Positions 55,078 to 64,000 of a stretch of 64,000 bases of DNA are shown here, piece by piece. The notes beneath the pieces are model-generated. The model did not search any database and was not told the origin of the DNA. It was given only the letters and a program-made list of their open reading frames with translations. This DNA is from Actinomycetota bacterium (GTDB taxonomy: Bacteria; Actinomycetota; Actinomycetes; Actinomycetales; Dermatophilaceae), in NCBI GenBank assembly GCA_020161815.1, contig JAIUOP010000011.1:1-64000 (forward strand). The letters run 5' to 3'. Every line of letters begins with the position of its first letter. Position 1 is the first letter of the stretch. A program made the position numbers and the translations under genes.

Positions 55078-55512
55078 TCAGCGTCGTGCGCCCGCCTTGG
55101 GTGCGACCAGCTTCACGGCCCGCCACCCGGCGTCGACCTTGAAGCTGCCGGCGGCGTGCAGGCCGGCGGTCGCCGCGGCCTCGTCGATGTCACTCGGGTC
55201 GACGACCACCCCGTGCCCGGTGCGCGGGGTGAGGAGGAGGACGAAGCCACCCTCGGCGACCACGCTCACCGTGTCGACGAGCGCATCGGTCAGGTCACCG
55301 TCGTCGCCGCGCCACCAGAGGAGGACGGCATCGACCTCACCGGTGTAGTCCTCGTCCTCCAGGGGCCCGGCGACGCGCGCCTCGACCTGCTCGCGCAGGG
55401 CCTCGGCACAGTCGTCGTCGTAGCCGAACTCCTGCACGATCTGCTCGGCCGCGAAGCCCAGGCGGGCTACCAGGCCGGGATCGTCCACGCCCGAGGCCGG
55501 ATGCGGCGTCAT
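55078..55512 (-). CDS. DUF3052 family protein
   Basis: A 144-residue protein recognisable as DUF3052, restricted to actinobacteria. It has a small Rossmann-like layout with LLWWRGDDGDLTDALVDTV and GGFVLLLTPRTGHGVVVDPS, and ends DAGWRAVKLVAPK. The function is unknown; position between ahpE and aceE is conserved with mycobacteria. The ATG overlaps the stop of the PH-domain gene upstream (55509-55512). Confidence 0.85.
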   Translation of the reverse strand: MTPHPASGVDDPGLVARLGFAAEQIVQEFGYDDDCAEALREQVEARVAGPLEDEDYTGEVDAVLLWWRGDDGDLTDALVDTVSVVAEGGFVLLLTPRTGHGVVVDPSDIDEAAATAGLHAAGSFKVDAGWRAVKLVAPKAGARR

Positions 55513-57218
55513 GACCGACCGTTCAGGGAGGCAGTTGTGCTCACGGATGACAGTCCACCCGAGTCGGAGGGGGTCGCGCAAGGTGTGGGTGCACCACCCC
55601 TGGCCGCGGCGGAGCGCGCCGACTCCGTGGCGAGCAGGCGCTCGGCCTGGCCGAGCGAGAGGTGCTCAACCTGCGGTGACACCGGCCCGGGCGTGGAGAC
55701 GAGGTGGACGCTCGCGAGGTCGAGCGCCCGGTCGATCGGCCCCTGGTCGAGCGTCAGCGACTGGATCCGGGCGTGCGGCACCGAGACGACCCGTCGGGTC
55801 CACCGCCCCGAGCGGATGAGCAGGCCGTGGCCGGAGACGGCATACCCCCGCCGTCGCCAGCTCCAGGGGTGGAACCAGCGGGCGCTGCGCGGTGGGCCGT
55901 CCCAGCCGGGCTCGCCCCCCTCCCCGAAGGCGGCCACGGTGACGGCCGCGGGGTCCACCCGGGGGTCGAGGAGGGTGAGGACGTCGGCGGCCTGCTCGAA
56001 GGTGCCGACCGGGAGGACAACGGTCTCGTTGGTCAGGTCGTTGCCCTCGCCGTGCACGCCGGCCACGTTGACGCGGGCGCGCCACCAGCCGAAGGTCCGC
56101 CACCACAGCGGCTGGACCAGCTCGATCGCCTGGACCCGGTGGAGCGGGACCGTGGTCGTGCGGTGGTCGGTCAGTCCGTGCAGCACGCGCACGGCCTCAC
56201 CGTGGTCGGTCATCGAGAAGTTGCCGTGCTTGAGCAGCTCCTTGACCCGCCCCGAGAGCAGCGCGGCGAGCGCCGGGAGCATGGCCGGGAGGCTGCCGAG
56301 GAATCCGGCTCGTGACCCCATGACGCTGGAGAGGGCGTAGCCGCCGCCGATCCAGGCCGCTCCACCGATGACCAGCCAGAGGACCGAGGAGTGCAGGAGG
56401 GTCGCGGCGAGCAGCCGGGCGTTGGGCACGGTGAGGACCGGGCGGCCGCTGTCCGGGGCGAGGCCGAGCAGGTCGCCCGGGAGGCGACCGGCACGCGGCG
56501 CGGCCTGGGCCTCGGCGCGGCTCGGGACCGGCGGGATCCCGCTGGCGTCCCCGGGCGGTGCCGGTATGCCGTCCGGTCCGGTCTCCGGGGTCGCCGCGGC
56601 GGGCCTCGGGGCCGGGACCGGGACGGGGAGCAACGGGCCAGGGGGTGGGACGTGCGCCGGGCCCTGCCGGGAGGAGGCGGCCGCCCGCTGGATCCGGTCG
56701 CGCACGTCCTGGGCCCGGGCGAGCGGCAGGAAGGCGAGGGTGACATTGGAGTCCTTGCCGCCGGCGGACTGGACGACGACCTGGGCCAGGCCGAGCAGCT
56801 GCGCGAGGAGCGGCCGACCGATCTCGACGGCCTGGATGCGCTCCATCCGAACCTGCCGCTGCTCCCGGAACAACCAGCCCTTGCGGAGCTCGACATGACC
56901 GCGCGAGATCCGGAAGCGGGTGAACCGCCAGTTCAGCCAGGCCCCGCCCGCCACCGCTGCCAGGACCGCGAGGAGCAGGCCGAGCGCGATCCATGGATGG
57001 TCGAGCAGGCCCGAGAGGACGCCGTCGCCGCCGTCCTCGGGGCCACCCGGCACCCGACCGCCGGCGCTGCGCAGGACGTTGTCGACGAACTGGCTGACGA
57101 ACCAGCCGACCGCCGCCACGAGGACCAGGCCCCCGCGCAGGACGAGCGAGAGCGGGGAGAGCCGCTCCCACGCCGGCGCCTCGGCCGTCGGTGCCAAGTG
57201 CTGCGGGTCCTGGCTCAC
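55509..57218 (-). CDS. large bacterial PH-domain membrane protein
   Basis: A 569-residue membrane protein of the YdbT type. Two N-terminal hydrophobic helices (about 25-45 and 80-105) are followed by a bPH2 domain (FTRFRISRGHVELRKGWLFR), a Pro-rich linker (about 190-270), two more helices, a second PH domain (TTTVPLHRVQAIELVQPLWW) and a third (HGLLIRSGRWTRRVVSVPHA). The role of the family is unclear; membrane stress defence has been suggested. The GTG start overlaps the small PH gene (57215-57218). Confidence 0.85.
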   Translation of the reverse strand: MSQDPQHLAPTAEAPAWERLSPLSLVLRGGLVLVAAVGWFVSQFVDNVLRSAGGRVPGGPEDGGDGVLSGLLDHPWIALGLLLAVLAAVAGGAWLNWRFTRFRISRGHVELRKGWLFREQRQVRMERIQAVEIGRPLLAQLLGLAQVVVQSAGGKDSNVTLAFLPLARAQDVRDRIQRAAASSRQGPAHVPPPGPLLPVPVPAPRPAAATPETGPDGIPAPPGDASGIPPVPSRAEAQAAPRAGRLPGDLLGLAPDSGRPVLTVPNARLLAATLLHSSVLWLVIGGAAWIGGGYALSSVMGSRAGFLGSLPAMLPALAALLSGRVKELLKHGNFSMTDHGEAVRVLHGLTDHRTTTVPLHRVQAIELVQPLWWRTFGWWRARVNVAGVHGEGNDLTNETVVLPVGTFEQAADVLTLLDPRVDPAAVTVAAFGEGGEPGWDGPPRSARWFHPWSWRRRGYAVSGHGLLIRSGRWTRRVVSVPHARIQSLTLDQGPIDRALDLASVHLVSTPGPVSPQVEHLSLGQAERLLATESARSAAARGGAPTPCATPSDSGGLSSVSTTASLNGRS

Positions 57219-57772
57219 AGGTCGGCCCGCTGGCTTTCGCCCCGCTCCATCAGCCGGGCCCGGAGGGCCTCGGCCTCGGCGATCGGCAGGCCGCTCAACG
57301 AGCCGCCGCTGGCCGGGCTCGCCGTGTGGAGCTGAAGGCTGGCCAGTCCGAAGGCGCGCATCAGCGGCCCGGACTGGACGTCGACGTACTGCAGCCGCGC
57401 GTACGGCACGCTGACGAGCGTGCGCAGGAGCCGGCCCTTCCGGATCACGAGCTCCTCGTCGAGCTCGACGAAGGTGATCGCGCTCACCTGCCGGGTCACG
57501 ACCCAGGCCTCGACGAGGGCGATCACGACGAAGGCGGCGACCCCGAGCCAGGCCCAGCGGGTGAAGATCACCGCCACCACGGCCGCGGCGACGATCGGGA
57601 CCAGGCTCCCGGCGGCCAGCCCGAGGAGGCGGACCGTGGCCAGCTTCGAGGAGACCGTCCGCCACGGCAGGTCCCCGCCGTGCAGGGTGACCTGCTCGCC
57701 GCTGCCCCGAGGCGGCTCGGGACCGAGGTCCTCCGTCGTGCCGGTCACGCCCTGGCTGTCAGGCTCACTCAT
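57215..57772 (-). CDS. small bacterial PH-domain membrane protein
   Basis: A 185-residue YdbS-like protein with two membrane helices (about 48-90) and one bPH2 domain (ELVIRKGRLLRTLVSVPYAR, LQLHTAS). It is paired with the large PH protein through a four-base overlap, the usual YdbS-YdbT arrangement, so the two probably form a complex. It is divergent from fdhD. Confidence 0.85.
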   Translation of the reverse strand: MSEPDSQGVTGTTEDLGPEPPRGSGEQVTLHGGDLPWRTVSSKLATVRLLGLAAGSLVPIVAAAVVAVIFTRWAWLGVAAFVVIALVEAWVVTRQVSAITFVELDEELVIRKGRLLRTLVSVPYARLQYVDVQSGPLMRAFGLASLQLHTASPASGGSLSGLPIAEAEALRARLMERGESQRADL

Positions 57773-57805
57773 GCGCCCAGCCTTGCACGACCTATCCTCT
57801 GCGTC

Positions 57806-58633
57806 ATGGGACGGGTGACCACCCGCGTGCCTCGGGTGCGCTTCGACGCCGCCACCGGCGCCGGCACGCCGCGCCCGGACACGGTCGTCGTCGAGGAGCC
57901 GCTGGAGCTGCGGGTCGGCGCCACCGTGGTGGGCACGACGATGCGCACCCCCGGCGACGACTTCGACTTCGCCCTGGGTCACCTGCTGACCGAGAGCCTG
58001 ATCCGGTCCGCCGAGGACGTCGCCGGCATGATGCACTGCACCGATGTCGACGCCTCGGGCTCCCCGACCTTCAACGTCGTCGACATCGCCCTGCGCGCCG
58101 GCGTGTCCCTGCCCCCACCGCGGGCCCGCACCGAGCAGGGCACGAGCGCGTGCGGGGTCTGCGGGTCCCGCTCGGTCGAGGACGTCCTGACGAGCAGCCC
58201 GTATGCCGTCGGGCCCGGACCGCAGCGCCTGTCCCCTGCCGTCGTCGCGGCCCTCCCCGAGGCCCTGCGGGAGCGTCAGGCCGCCTTCGACAAGACCGGC
58301 GGCGTCCACGCCGCCGGCCTGGCGACCGCGGCCGGTGAGCTGCTCGCCGTGCGCGAGGACATCGGGCGCCACAACGCCGTCGACAAGGTCCTCGGGGCGC
58401 ACGCCCGGACGCACGCCCCGCCCTTCGACGACCTCGTGCTCGTGGTCTCCGCGCGGGCCAGCTTCGAGATCCTCCAGAAGGCGGCGATGGTCGGCGTGCC
58501 GGTCGTCGTCGCGGTCGGCGCCCCGTCATCCCTCGCCGTGGGGTTGGCGGTGGAGTCCGGCATCACCCTCGTGGCCTTCGCCCGGGGAGCCAGCTTCTCG
58601 GCATACGCCCATCCGGAGCGCCTCGGGGAGTGA
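57806..58633 (+). CDS. fdhD: formate dehydrogenase sulfurtransferase FdhD
   Basis: Transfers sulfur to the molybdenum cofactor of formate dehydrogenase and related enzymes. The 275-residue protein has the sulfur-carrying cysteines in [11 protein letters not shown] (about residue 116) and [24 protein letters not shown] and [14 protein letters not shown]. No formate dehydrogenase gene is in the window. TATCCT (57793-57798) is 7 bp before the ATG, suggesting a leaderless mRNA. Confidence 0.94.
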   Translation: MGRVTTRVPRVRFDAATGAGTPRPDTVVVEEPLELRVGATVVGTTMRTPGDDFDFALGHLLTESLIRSAEDVAGMMHCTDVDASGSPTFNVVDIALRAGVSLPPPRARTEQGTSACGVCGSRSVEDVLTSSPYAVGPGPQRLSPAVVAALPEALRERQAAFDKTGGVHAAGLATAAGELLAVREDIGRHNAVDKVLGAHARTHAPPFDDLVLVVSARASFEILQKAAMVGVPVVVAVGAPSSLAVGLAVESGITLVAFARGASFSAYAHPERLGE

Positions 58634-58755
58634 GGCCCTCCCCCGCTCCCGGGGCACCGCGGTGTCTCGTCCTCGGGGGTGAACGTGACGGGGGCCACCT
58701 CGGGGGAGCAAGATGGGGCACGCCCTCCACCCCCGAGTCCAGGAAAGGACAGGAC

Positions 58756-61539
58756 GTGGCCTACCGCGAAGACGCCAGCCCGATCCTCAACGGCATTCCC
58801 TCCCACCTGCCGGACATCGACCCGGCCGAGACGCAGGAGTGGCTCGAGAGCCTCGACGCCGTCATCGACGGGCCGGGCCGCACGCGGGCCCGCTACCTCA
58901 TGCTGCGCCTGCTGGAGCGGGCGCGGGAGATGCAGGTCGGGGTGCCCTCGCTGACGACGACCGACTACATCAACACCATCGACCCCGAGCACGAGCCGTG
59001 GTACCCCGGCGACGAGGCGGCCGAGCGCCGTTTCCGCGCCTACCTGCGCTGGAACGCCGCCATGATCGTGCACCGCGCCCAGCGCCCGGGCATCGGCGTC
59101 GGCGGCCACATCAGCAGCTACGCCTCCGCGGCCACGCTCTACGAAGTGGGGATGAACCACTTCTTCCGGGGCAAGGACCACCCCGGCGGCGGCGACCACG
59201 TCTTCTTCCAGGGCCACGCCTCCCCCGGCATGTACGCCCGCGCCTTCCTCGAGGGCCGGATCAGCAGCGAGCGCCTCGACGGCTTCCGCCAGGAGCACAG
59301 CCACGTCGTCGACGGCAAGCCGCTGGCGCTGCCGTCCTACCCGCACCCGCGCCTGATGTCGGACTTCTGGGAGTTCCCGACGGTCTCGATGGGCATCGGG
59401 CCGATGAACGCGATCTACCAGGCGCAGTTCGACAAGTACCTCCACAACCGGGGCATCAAGGACACCAGCCAGCAGCACACCTGGGCCTTCCTCGGTGACG
59501 GCGAGATGGACGAGGTCGAGAGCCGCGGTGCCCTGCAGTGGGCCGCCGGCGAGGAGCTCGACAACCTCACCTTCGTCGTCAACTGCAACCTCCAGCGCCT
59601 CGACGGACCGGTGCGCGGCAACGGCAAGATCGTCCAGGAGCTCGAGGCCTACTTCCGCGGCGCCGGCTGGAACGTGATCAAGGTCGTGTGGGGTCGCGGC
59701 TGGGACCCGCTGCTCGCCGCCGACGGTGACGGCGCCCTCGTGCACCTGATGAACTCCACGAGCGACGGCGACTACCAGACCTTCCGCGCCAACGACGGCA
59801 AGTACGTCCGGGACTTCTTCTTCGGCCGTGACCCGCGCACGCGCAAGATGGTCGAGAAGTGGTCCGACGACGACATCTGGTGGAAGCTCAAGCGTGGCGG
59901 GCACGACTACCACAAGGTCTACGCGGCCTACAAGGCGGCGACCGAGCACACCGGCCAGCCCACGGTCATCCTCGCCAAGACGATCAAGGGCTACGGCCTG
60001 GGCGCGAGCTTCGCCGGTCGCAACGCGACCCACCAGATGAAGAAGCTGACGCTGGCCGACCTCAAGACCTTCCGCGACAGCCTGAAGATCCCGATCTCGG
60101 ACGAGGTCCTCGAGAACGACCCCTACCTTCCGCCCTACTACAACCCGGGTCCGCAGGACGAGGCGGTCGCCTACGCGCTCGAGCGCCGGTCCAAGCTCGG
60201 CGGTGGCGTCCCCAGCCGCAACACGACGCACATCCCGCTGCACCTGCCCGACGACAGCGCCTACGCGCAGGTCAAGAAGGGCTCGGGCAAGCAGAACGTC
60301 GCGACGACGATGGCCTTCGTGCGCCTGCTCAAGGACCTCATGCGCGACAAGGAGTTCGGCCCCCGCATCGTGCCGATCATCCCGGACGAGGCCCGCACCT
60401 TCGGGATGGACTCGTTCTTCCCGACGATCAAGATCTACAACCCGCACGGGCAGCGCTACACCTCGGTCGACGCGGACCTGATGCTCGCCTACAAGGAGTC
60501 CGCGCAGGGGCAGATCCTCCACCTCGGCATCAACGAGGCCGGCTCGACGGCGGCGTTCACGGCCGTCGGCACGTCGTACTCGACGCACAAGACCCCGATG
60601 ATCCCGATCTACGTCTTCTACTCGATGTTCGGCTTCCAGCGGACGGCGGACTCGATCTGGGCGGCGGCCGACCAGATGACGCGCGGCTTCCTCATCGGGG
60701 CCACGGCCGGTCGCACCACGCTGACCGGTGAGGGCCTGCAGCACGCGGACGGCCACAGCCACCTGCTCGCGGCGACCAACCCGGCGGTGCGGGCCTACGA
60801 CCCGGCGTTCTCCTACGAGATCGCGCACATCATGCAGGACGGCCTGCATCGGATGTACGGCGGCAGCGAGGACCTCACCGACGACGAGCGCAACGTCATC
60901 TACTACCTCACGGTCTACAACGAGCCGATGCCCCAGCCGGCGGAGCCCGAGAACGTCGACCGCGAGGGCATCCTGCGCGGCATGTACCTCTACGCCTCGG
61001 CGATCATGGACGGCCTCCCGGAGGACGCCCCGCGCGTCCAGTTGCTCGCCTCCGGTGTCGGTGTGCCGTGGGCGCTCGAGGCCCAGGAGCTGCTCAAGCA
61101 GGACTGGGGCGTGGCCGCCGACGTCTGGTCGGTGACGTCGTGGAACGAGCTGCGCCGCGACGGCCTGGCCTGCGACAAGGAGGCCTACCTCCACCCGGAG
61201 CGCGAGGCGCGTGTGCCGTGGGTGACGCAGAAGCTCACGGGCACCCAGGGCCCGGTCGTCGCCGTGTCCGACTGGATGCGCGCGGTGCAGGACCAGATCC
61301 GCGAGTGGGTGCCCGGGGACTTCGGCTCGCTCGGTGCCGACGGCTTCGGCTTCTCCGACACCCGCCCGGCGGCCCGTCGCTACTTCCACATCGACGGCCC
61401 GTCGATGGCGGCCAAGGCCCTGCAGATGCTCGCCGCGCAGGGCTCGGTTCCGGCCGACAGCCTCGCCAAGGCGATCGAGAAGTACAAGCTGCACGACATC
61501 ACCGCCGGCACCTCCGGCAACGCGGGCGGCGACGCCTGA
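58756..61539 (+). CDS. aceE: pyruvate dehydrogenase E1 (homodimeric)
   Basis: Decarboxylates pyruvate with thiamine diphosphate and acetylates lipoyl E2. The 927 residues match the homodimeric E1 length; the cofactor motif runs from [12 protein letters not shown] to [17 protein letters not shown] (about 245-290), and [14 protein letters not shown] and [11 protein letters not shown] are also family blocks. E2 and E3 genes are not adjacent. The GTG at 58756 follows AGGAAAGGACAGGAC. The 122 bp before it hold a possible -10 CAAGAT. No CGGCATAC motif copy occurs in it. Confidence 0.97.
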   Translation: MAYREDASPILNGIPSHLPDIDPAETQEWLESLDAVIDGPGRTRARYLMLRLLERAREMQVGVPSLTTTDYINTIDPEHEPWYPGDEAAERRFRAYLRWNAAMIVHRAQRPGIGVGGHISSYASAATLYEVGMNHFFRGKDHPGGGDHVFFQGHASPGMYARAFLEGRISSERLDGFRQEHSHVVDGKPLALPSYPHPRLMSDFWEFPTVSMGIGPMNAIYQAQFDKYLHNRGIKDTSQQHTWAFLGDGEMDEVESRGALQWAAGEELDNLTFVVNCNLQRLDGPVRGNGKIVQELEAYFRGAGWNVIKVVWGRGWDPLLAADGDGALVHLMNSTSDGDYQTFRANDGKYVRDFFFGRDPRTRKMVEKWSDDDIWWKLKRGGHDYHKVYAAYKAATEHTGQPTVILAKTIKGYGLGASFAGRNATHQMKKLTLADLKTFRDSLKIPISDEVLENDPYLPPYYNPGPQDEAVAYALERRSKLGGGVPSRNTTHIPLHLPDDSAYAQVKKGSGKQNVATTMAFVRLLKDLMRDKEFGPRIVPIIPDEARTFGMDSFFPTIKIYNPHGQRYTSVDADLMLAYKESAQGQILHLGINEAGSTAAFTAVGTSYSTHKTPMIPIYVFYSMFGFQRTADSIWAAADQMTRGFLIGATAGRTTLTGEGLQHADGHSHLLAATNPAVRAYDPAFSYEIAHIMQDGLHRMYGGSEDLTDDERNVIYYLTVYNEPMPQPAEPENVDREGILRGMYLYASAIMDGLPEDAPRVQLLASGVGVPWALEAQELLKQDWGVAADVWSVTSWNELRRDGLACDKEAYLHPEREARVPWVTQKLTGTQGPVVAVSDWMRAVQDQIREWVPGDFGSLGADGFGFSDTRPAARRYFHIDGPSMAAKALQMLAAQGSVPADSLAKAIEKYKLHDITAGTSGNAGGDA

Positions 61540-61565
61540 GCCTCCTCCCTCAGCGGTGAGTTCCT

Positions 61566-61607
61566 CGTATGCCGCGCGCTCCCCTCTCGGTGAGCGCGCG
61601 GCATACG
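61566..61607. terminator. inverted pair of the GTATGCCG motif after aceE
   Basis: A perfect 16-bp inverted repeat with a 10-nt loop, 27 bp after the aceE stop. Each outer arm carries one motif copy (61567-61574 and 61599-61606) extended by a GC-rich stretch. It is likely the aceE terminator. The next 185 bp also hold a smaller inverted repeat (TGAACCGGG/CCCGGTTCA, 61683-61708). Confidence 0.75.
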
Positions 61608-61775
61608 GCGTTGTGGCGGTTGCGGGTTCCAGGCAGGTCGAGGCGAGCCGTCGCGCCAGGAGGCGATGGCTTTCCCTGTGACTGAACCGGGGTCATGGTC
61701 CCGGTTCACTCACACCCTGACCGAAGCAGGGACTGGCGACGTTGCTCACCCACCCACCAACGTCTGCCCGGCAAG

Positions 61776-61794
61776 TTGTGTATCTTTTGTGTAT
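61776..61794 (+). promoter_or_regulatory. toxin-antitoxin promoter with direct repeat
   Basis: TTGTGTAT occurs at 61776-61783 and again at 61787-61794, 11 bp apart, about one helical turn. The -10-like TATCTT (61781-61786) lies within this block and the antitoxin ATG (61793) overlaps the second copy. Such repeats over the promoter are typical of self-repressed toxin-antitoxin operons. Confidence 0.5.
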
Positions 61795-62017
61795 GGCTCG
61801 CGTCAACGTCTCCATCCCCGATGAGGTCATCGAGCGCGCCCGTGCGGCCAAGCTCAATGTCTCGGCCCTCGCCACTTCGGCGCTCGAGGAGGCTCTCGAG
61901 CGGCAGGTGAAGATCGAGATGGCCAAGGACTATCTCGCCGAACTCGAGGCGGAACTCGGGCCGATCAGCGAGTCGGAGCGAGCGGAAGCCGTGGCCATCC
62001 TGGATCGCGTTTCATGA
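61793..62017 (+). CDS. CcdA-like antitoxin
   Basis: A 74-residue protein. Its start, RVNVSIPDEVIERARAAKLN, is a ribbon-helix-helix fold like CcdA-type antitoxins; the C-terminal helix is acidic and would cover the toxin. It should bind its own promoter and neutralise the PIN toxin. The ATG at 61793 lies 6 bp after TATCTT, so the mRNA is probably leaderless. The end overlaps the toxin start by four bases. Confidence 0.85.
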   Translation: MARVNVSIPDEVIERARAAKLNVSALATSALEEALERQVKIEMAKDYLAELEAELGPISESERAEAVAILDRVS

Positions 62018-62454
62018 CTCACGTCCTGGACTCCGGAGGGCTGTCCGCACTGGCGGCCAAGAGGGCTTTGATTGCTGAACTGATCAACCGTGAGCAGTTT
62101 CCCCCTGAGATCCCCAGCGTGGCGCTGGTGGAGTGCCTGACCGGCGATCACCGACAAGACCACGCCACGAATCGTGTTCTGGCCCTGTGCATGGTCCGAG
62201 AGGTCGATGCCCCGCTGGCGCGGCGCGCGGCCCGACTCAGAGGGGGCACCGGGCGGGCGGGCGAGATCTCCGCGGCCGATGCCGTCGTCGTCGCCCTCGC
62301 CGAAACAGTGGCCGATGCGGTGATCCTGACGAGCGACCCGATGGACCTGTCAGACCTGGCCACCCAGAGCGAACACCGCATCCGCATCGTCCACACCGGG
62401 TCGGGGCGTCAGGGTCGACGCGTCCAGCGGCACAGCCCTTGCGCCAGTTTGTGA
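62014..62454 (+). CDS. PIN-domain toxin (VapC-like)
   Basis: A 146-residue PIN ribonuclease. The acidic residues expected at the metal site are Asp in HVLDSGGLSAL (residue 6), Glu in VALVECL (about 41), Asp in ISAADAVVVALAE (about 92) and Asp in LTSDPMDLSDL (about 110). Such toxins cut tRNA or rRNA until bound by the antitoxin. It overlaps the antitoxin (ATGA, 62014-62017). Its last 15 residues (RQGRRVQRHS) are unusually basic. Confidence 0.87.
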   Translation: MTHVLDSGGLSALAAKRALIAELINREQFPPEIPSVALVECLTGDHRQDHATNRVLALCMVREVDAPLARRAARLRGGTGRAGEISAADAVVVALAETVADAVILTSDPMDLSDLATQSEHRIRIVHTGSGRQGRRVQRHSPCASL

Positions 62455-63915
<1,461 letters not shown>

Positions 63916-63921
63916 GGTTGT

Positions 63922-63956
63922 GGACGGCATACAAATAGGCTTTCCGTATGCCGTCC
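63922..63956. repeat. inverted pair of the CGGCATAC motif after argG
   Basis: GGACGGCATAC (63922-63932) and GTATGCCGTCC (63946-63956) form an 11-bp perfect inverted repeat around a 13-nt spacer. It starts 6 bp after the argG stop and may end that transcript, but its right arm also holds the start codon of the next gene and the spacer holds a -10-like TAGGCT. Confidence 0.7.
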
Positions 63957-64000
63957 GCTCGCCTTCGCCCCTCGGCCGCCACTCGGCGGGCCATCACCGC
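63948..64000 (+). CDS. start of an unidentified gene (truncated)
   Basis: An open frame, MPSARLRPSAATRRAIT, runs off the right edge. Its ATG is in a GTATGCCG copy and 6 bp after TAGGCT (63936-63941), the same layout as map. The basic start could be a signal peptide or a short regulator; too little is visible to say. Confidence 0.4.
   Translation, partial: MPSARLRPSAATRRAIT

Noticed and set aside
58276-61494. Open frame of more than 1000 codons antisense to aceE
   Set aside because: Mirror of the real gene; composition is biased and no domain is visible.

Overview
The window is a high-GC bacterial chromosome segment from an actinobacterium. Evidence includes a homodimeric-type AceE, a PriA-like HisA, a PpgK, a GlnA2-GlnE pair, a Fur-type regulator beside a catalase, a DUF3052 protein, and a fused RNase H/CobC protein next to a zinc-ribbon protein. 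The protein set most resembles Micrococcales, perhaps Intrasporangiaceae; that placement is inference from remembered family similarity, not from a search. No phage, insertion sequence or CRISPR array was seen.

Layout. 1-1010: 5' end of a 16S rRNA gene on the minus strand with its leader and tandem promoters. 1.0-8.4 kb: tyrS, a nucleotidyltransferase with a small coupled protein, an aminoglycoside-phosphotransferase-fold kinase, an adenosine-deaminase-family enzyme, a decayed CoA-transferase pseudogene, a DNA glycosylase, an EamA transporter and a GNAT protein. 8.4-16.2 kb: a tightly overlapping arginine operon, argC-(ACT protein)-argJ-argB-argD-argF-argR-argH, read leftward from an ArgR-type operator; argG lies alone at 62.5 kb. 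16.2-20.1 kb: pheS-pheT with a leader. 20-24.5 kb: an MFS transporter, furA-katA and an orphan histidine kinase. 24.5-26.9 kb: the infC-rpmI-rplT ribosomal operon and a SpoU methyltransferase. 26.9-33.3 kb: hisD-hisC-hisB-hyp-hisH-membrane protein-hisA-sseB. 33.3-41.7 kb: an M20 peptidase, glnE, glnA2 (with a GlnR-like site) and a secreted M6 metalloprotease.

41.7-47.5 kb: panB, a methyltransferase, a SPOR-like small protein, map, ppgK, a metallo-hydrolase and a secreted coiled-coil protein with a transglycosylase-like end. 47.5-54.5 kb: rnpB facing a short RNase II-like gene across a 54-bp perfect palindrome, then yaaA, a flavodoxin-like protein, metZ, a rhodanese, RNase H/CobC, a zinc-ribbon protein and tRNA-Val. 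54.5-61.6 kb: an AhpE-like peroxiredoxin, DUF3052, two PH-domain membrane proteins, fdhD and aceE. 61.7-64 kb: a CcdA-like antitoxin with a PIN-domain toxin, argG, and the start of a further gene.

Two window-wide signals stand out. First, the octamer CGGCATAC (reverse complement GTATGCCG) occurs about 49 times by manual scan, roughly twenty times a composition-based expectation. It appears in both orientations, inside genes (where it forces rare codons such as ATA and TAT) and between genes, and twice it forms inverted pairs at gene boundaries. It behaves like a DNA-level signal such as an uptake-type, HIP1-type or modification motif. Second, many genes carry a TANNNT -10 hexamer only 6-9 nt before the start codon, which points to widespread leaderless transcription.
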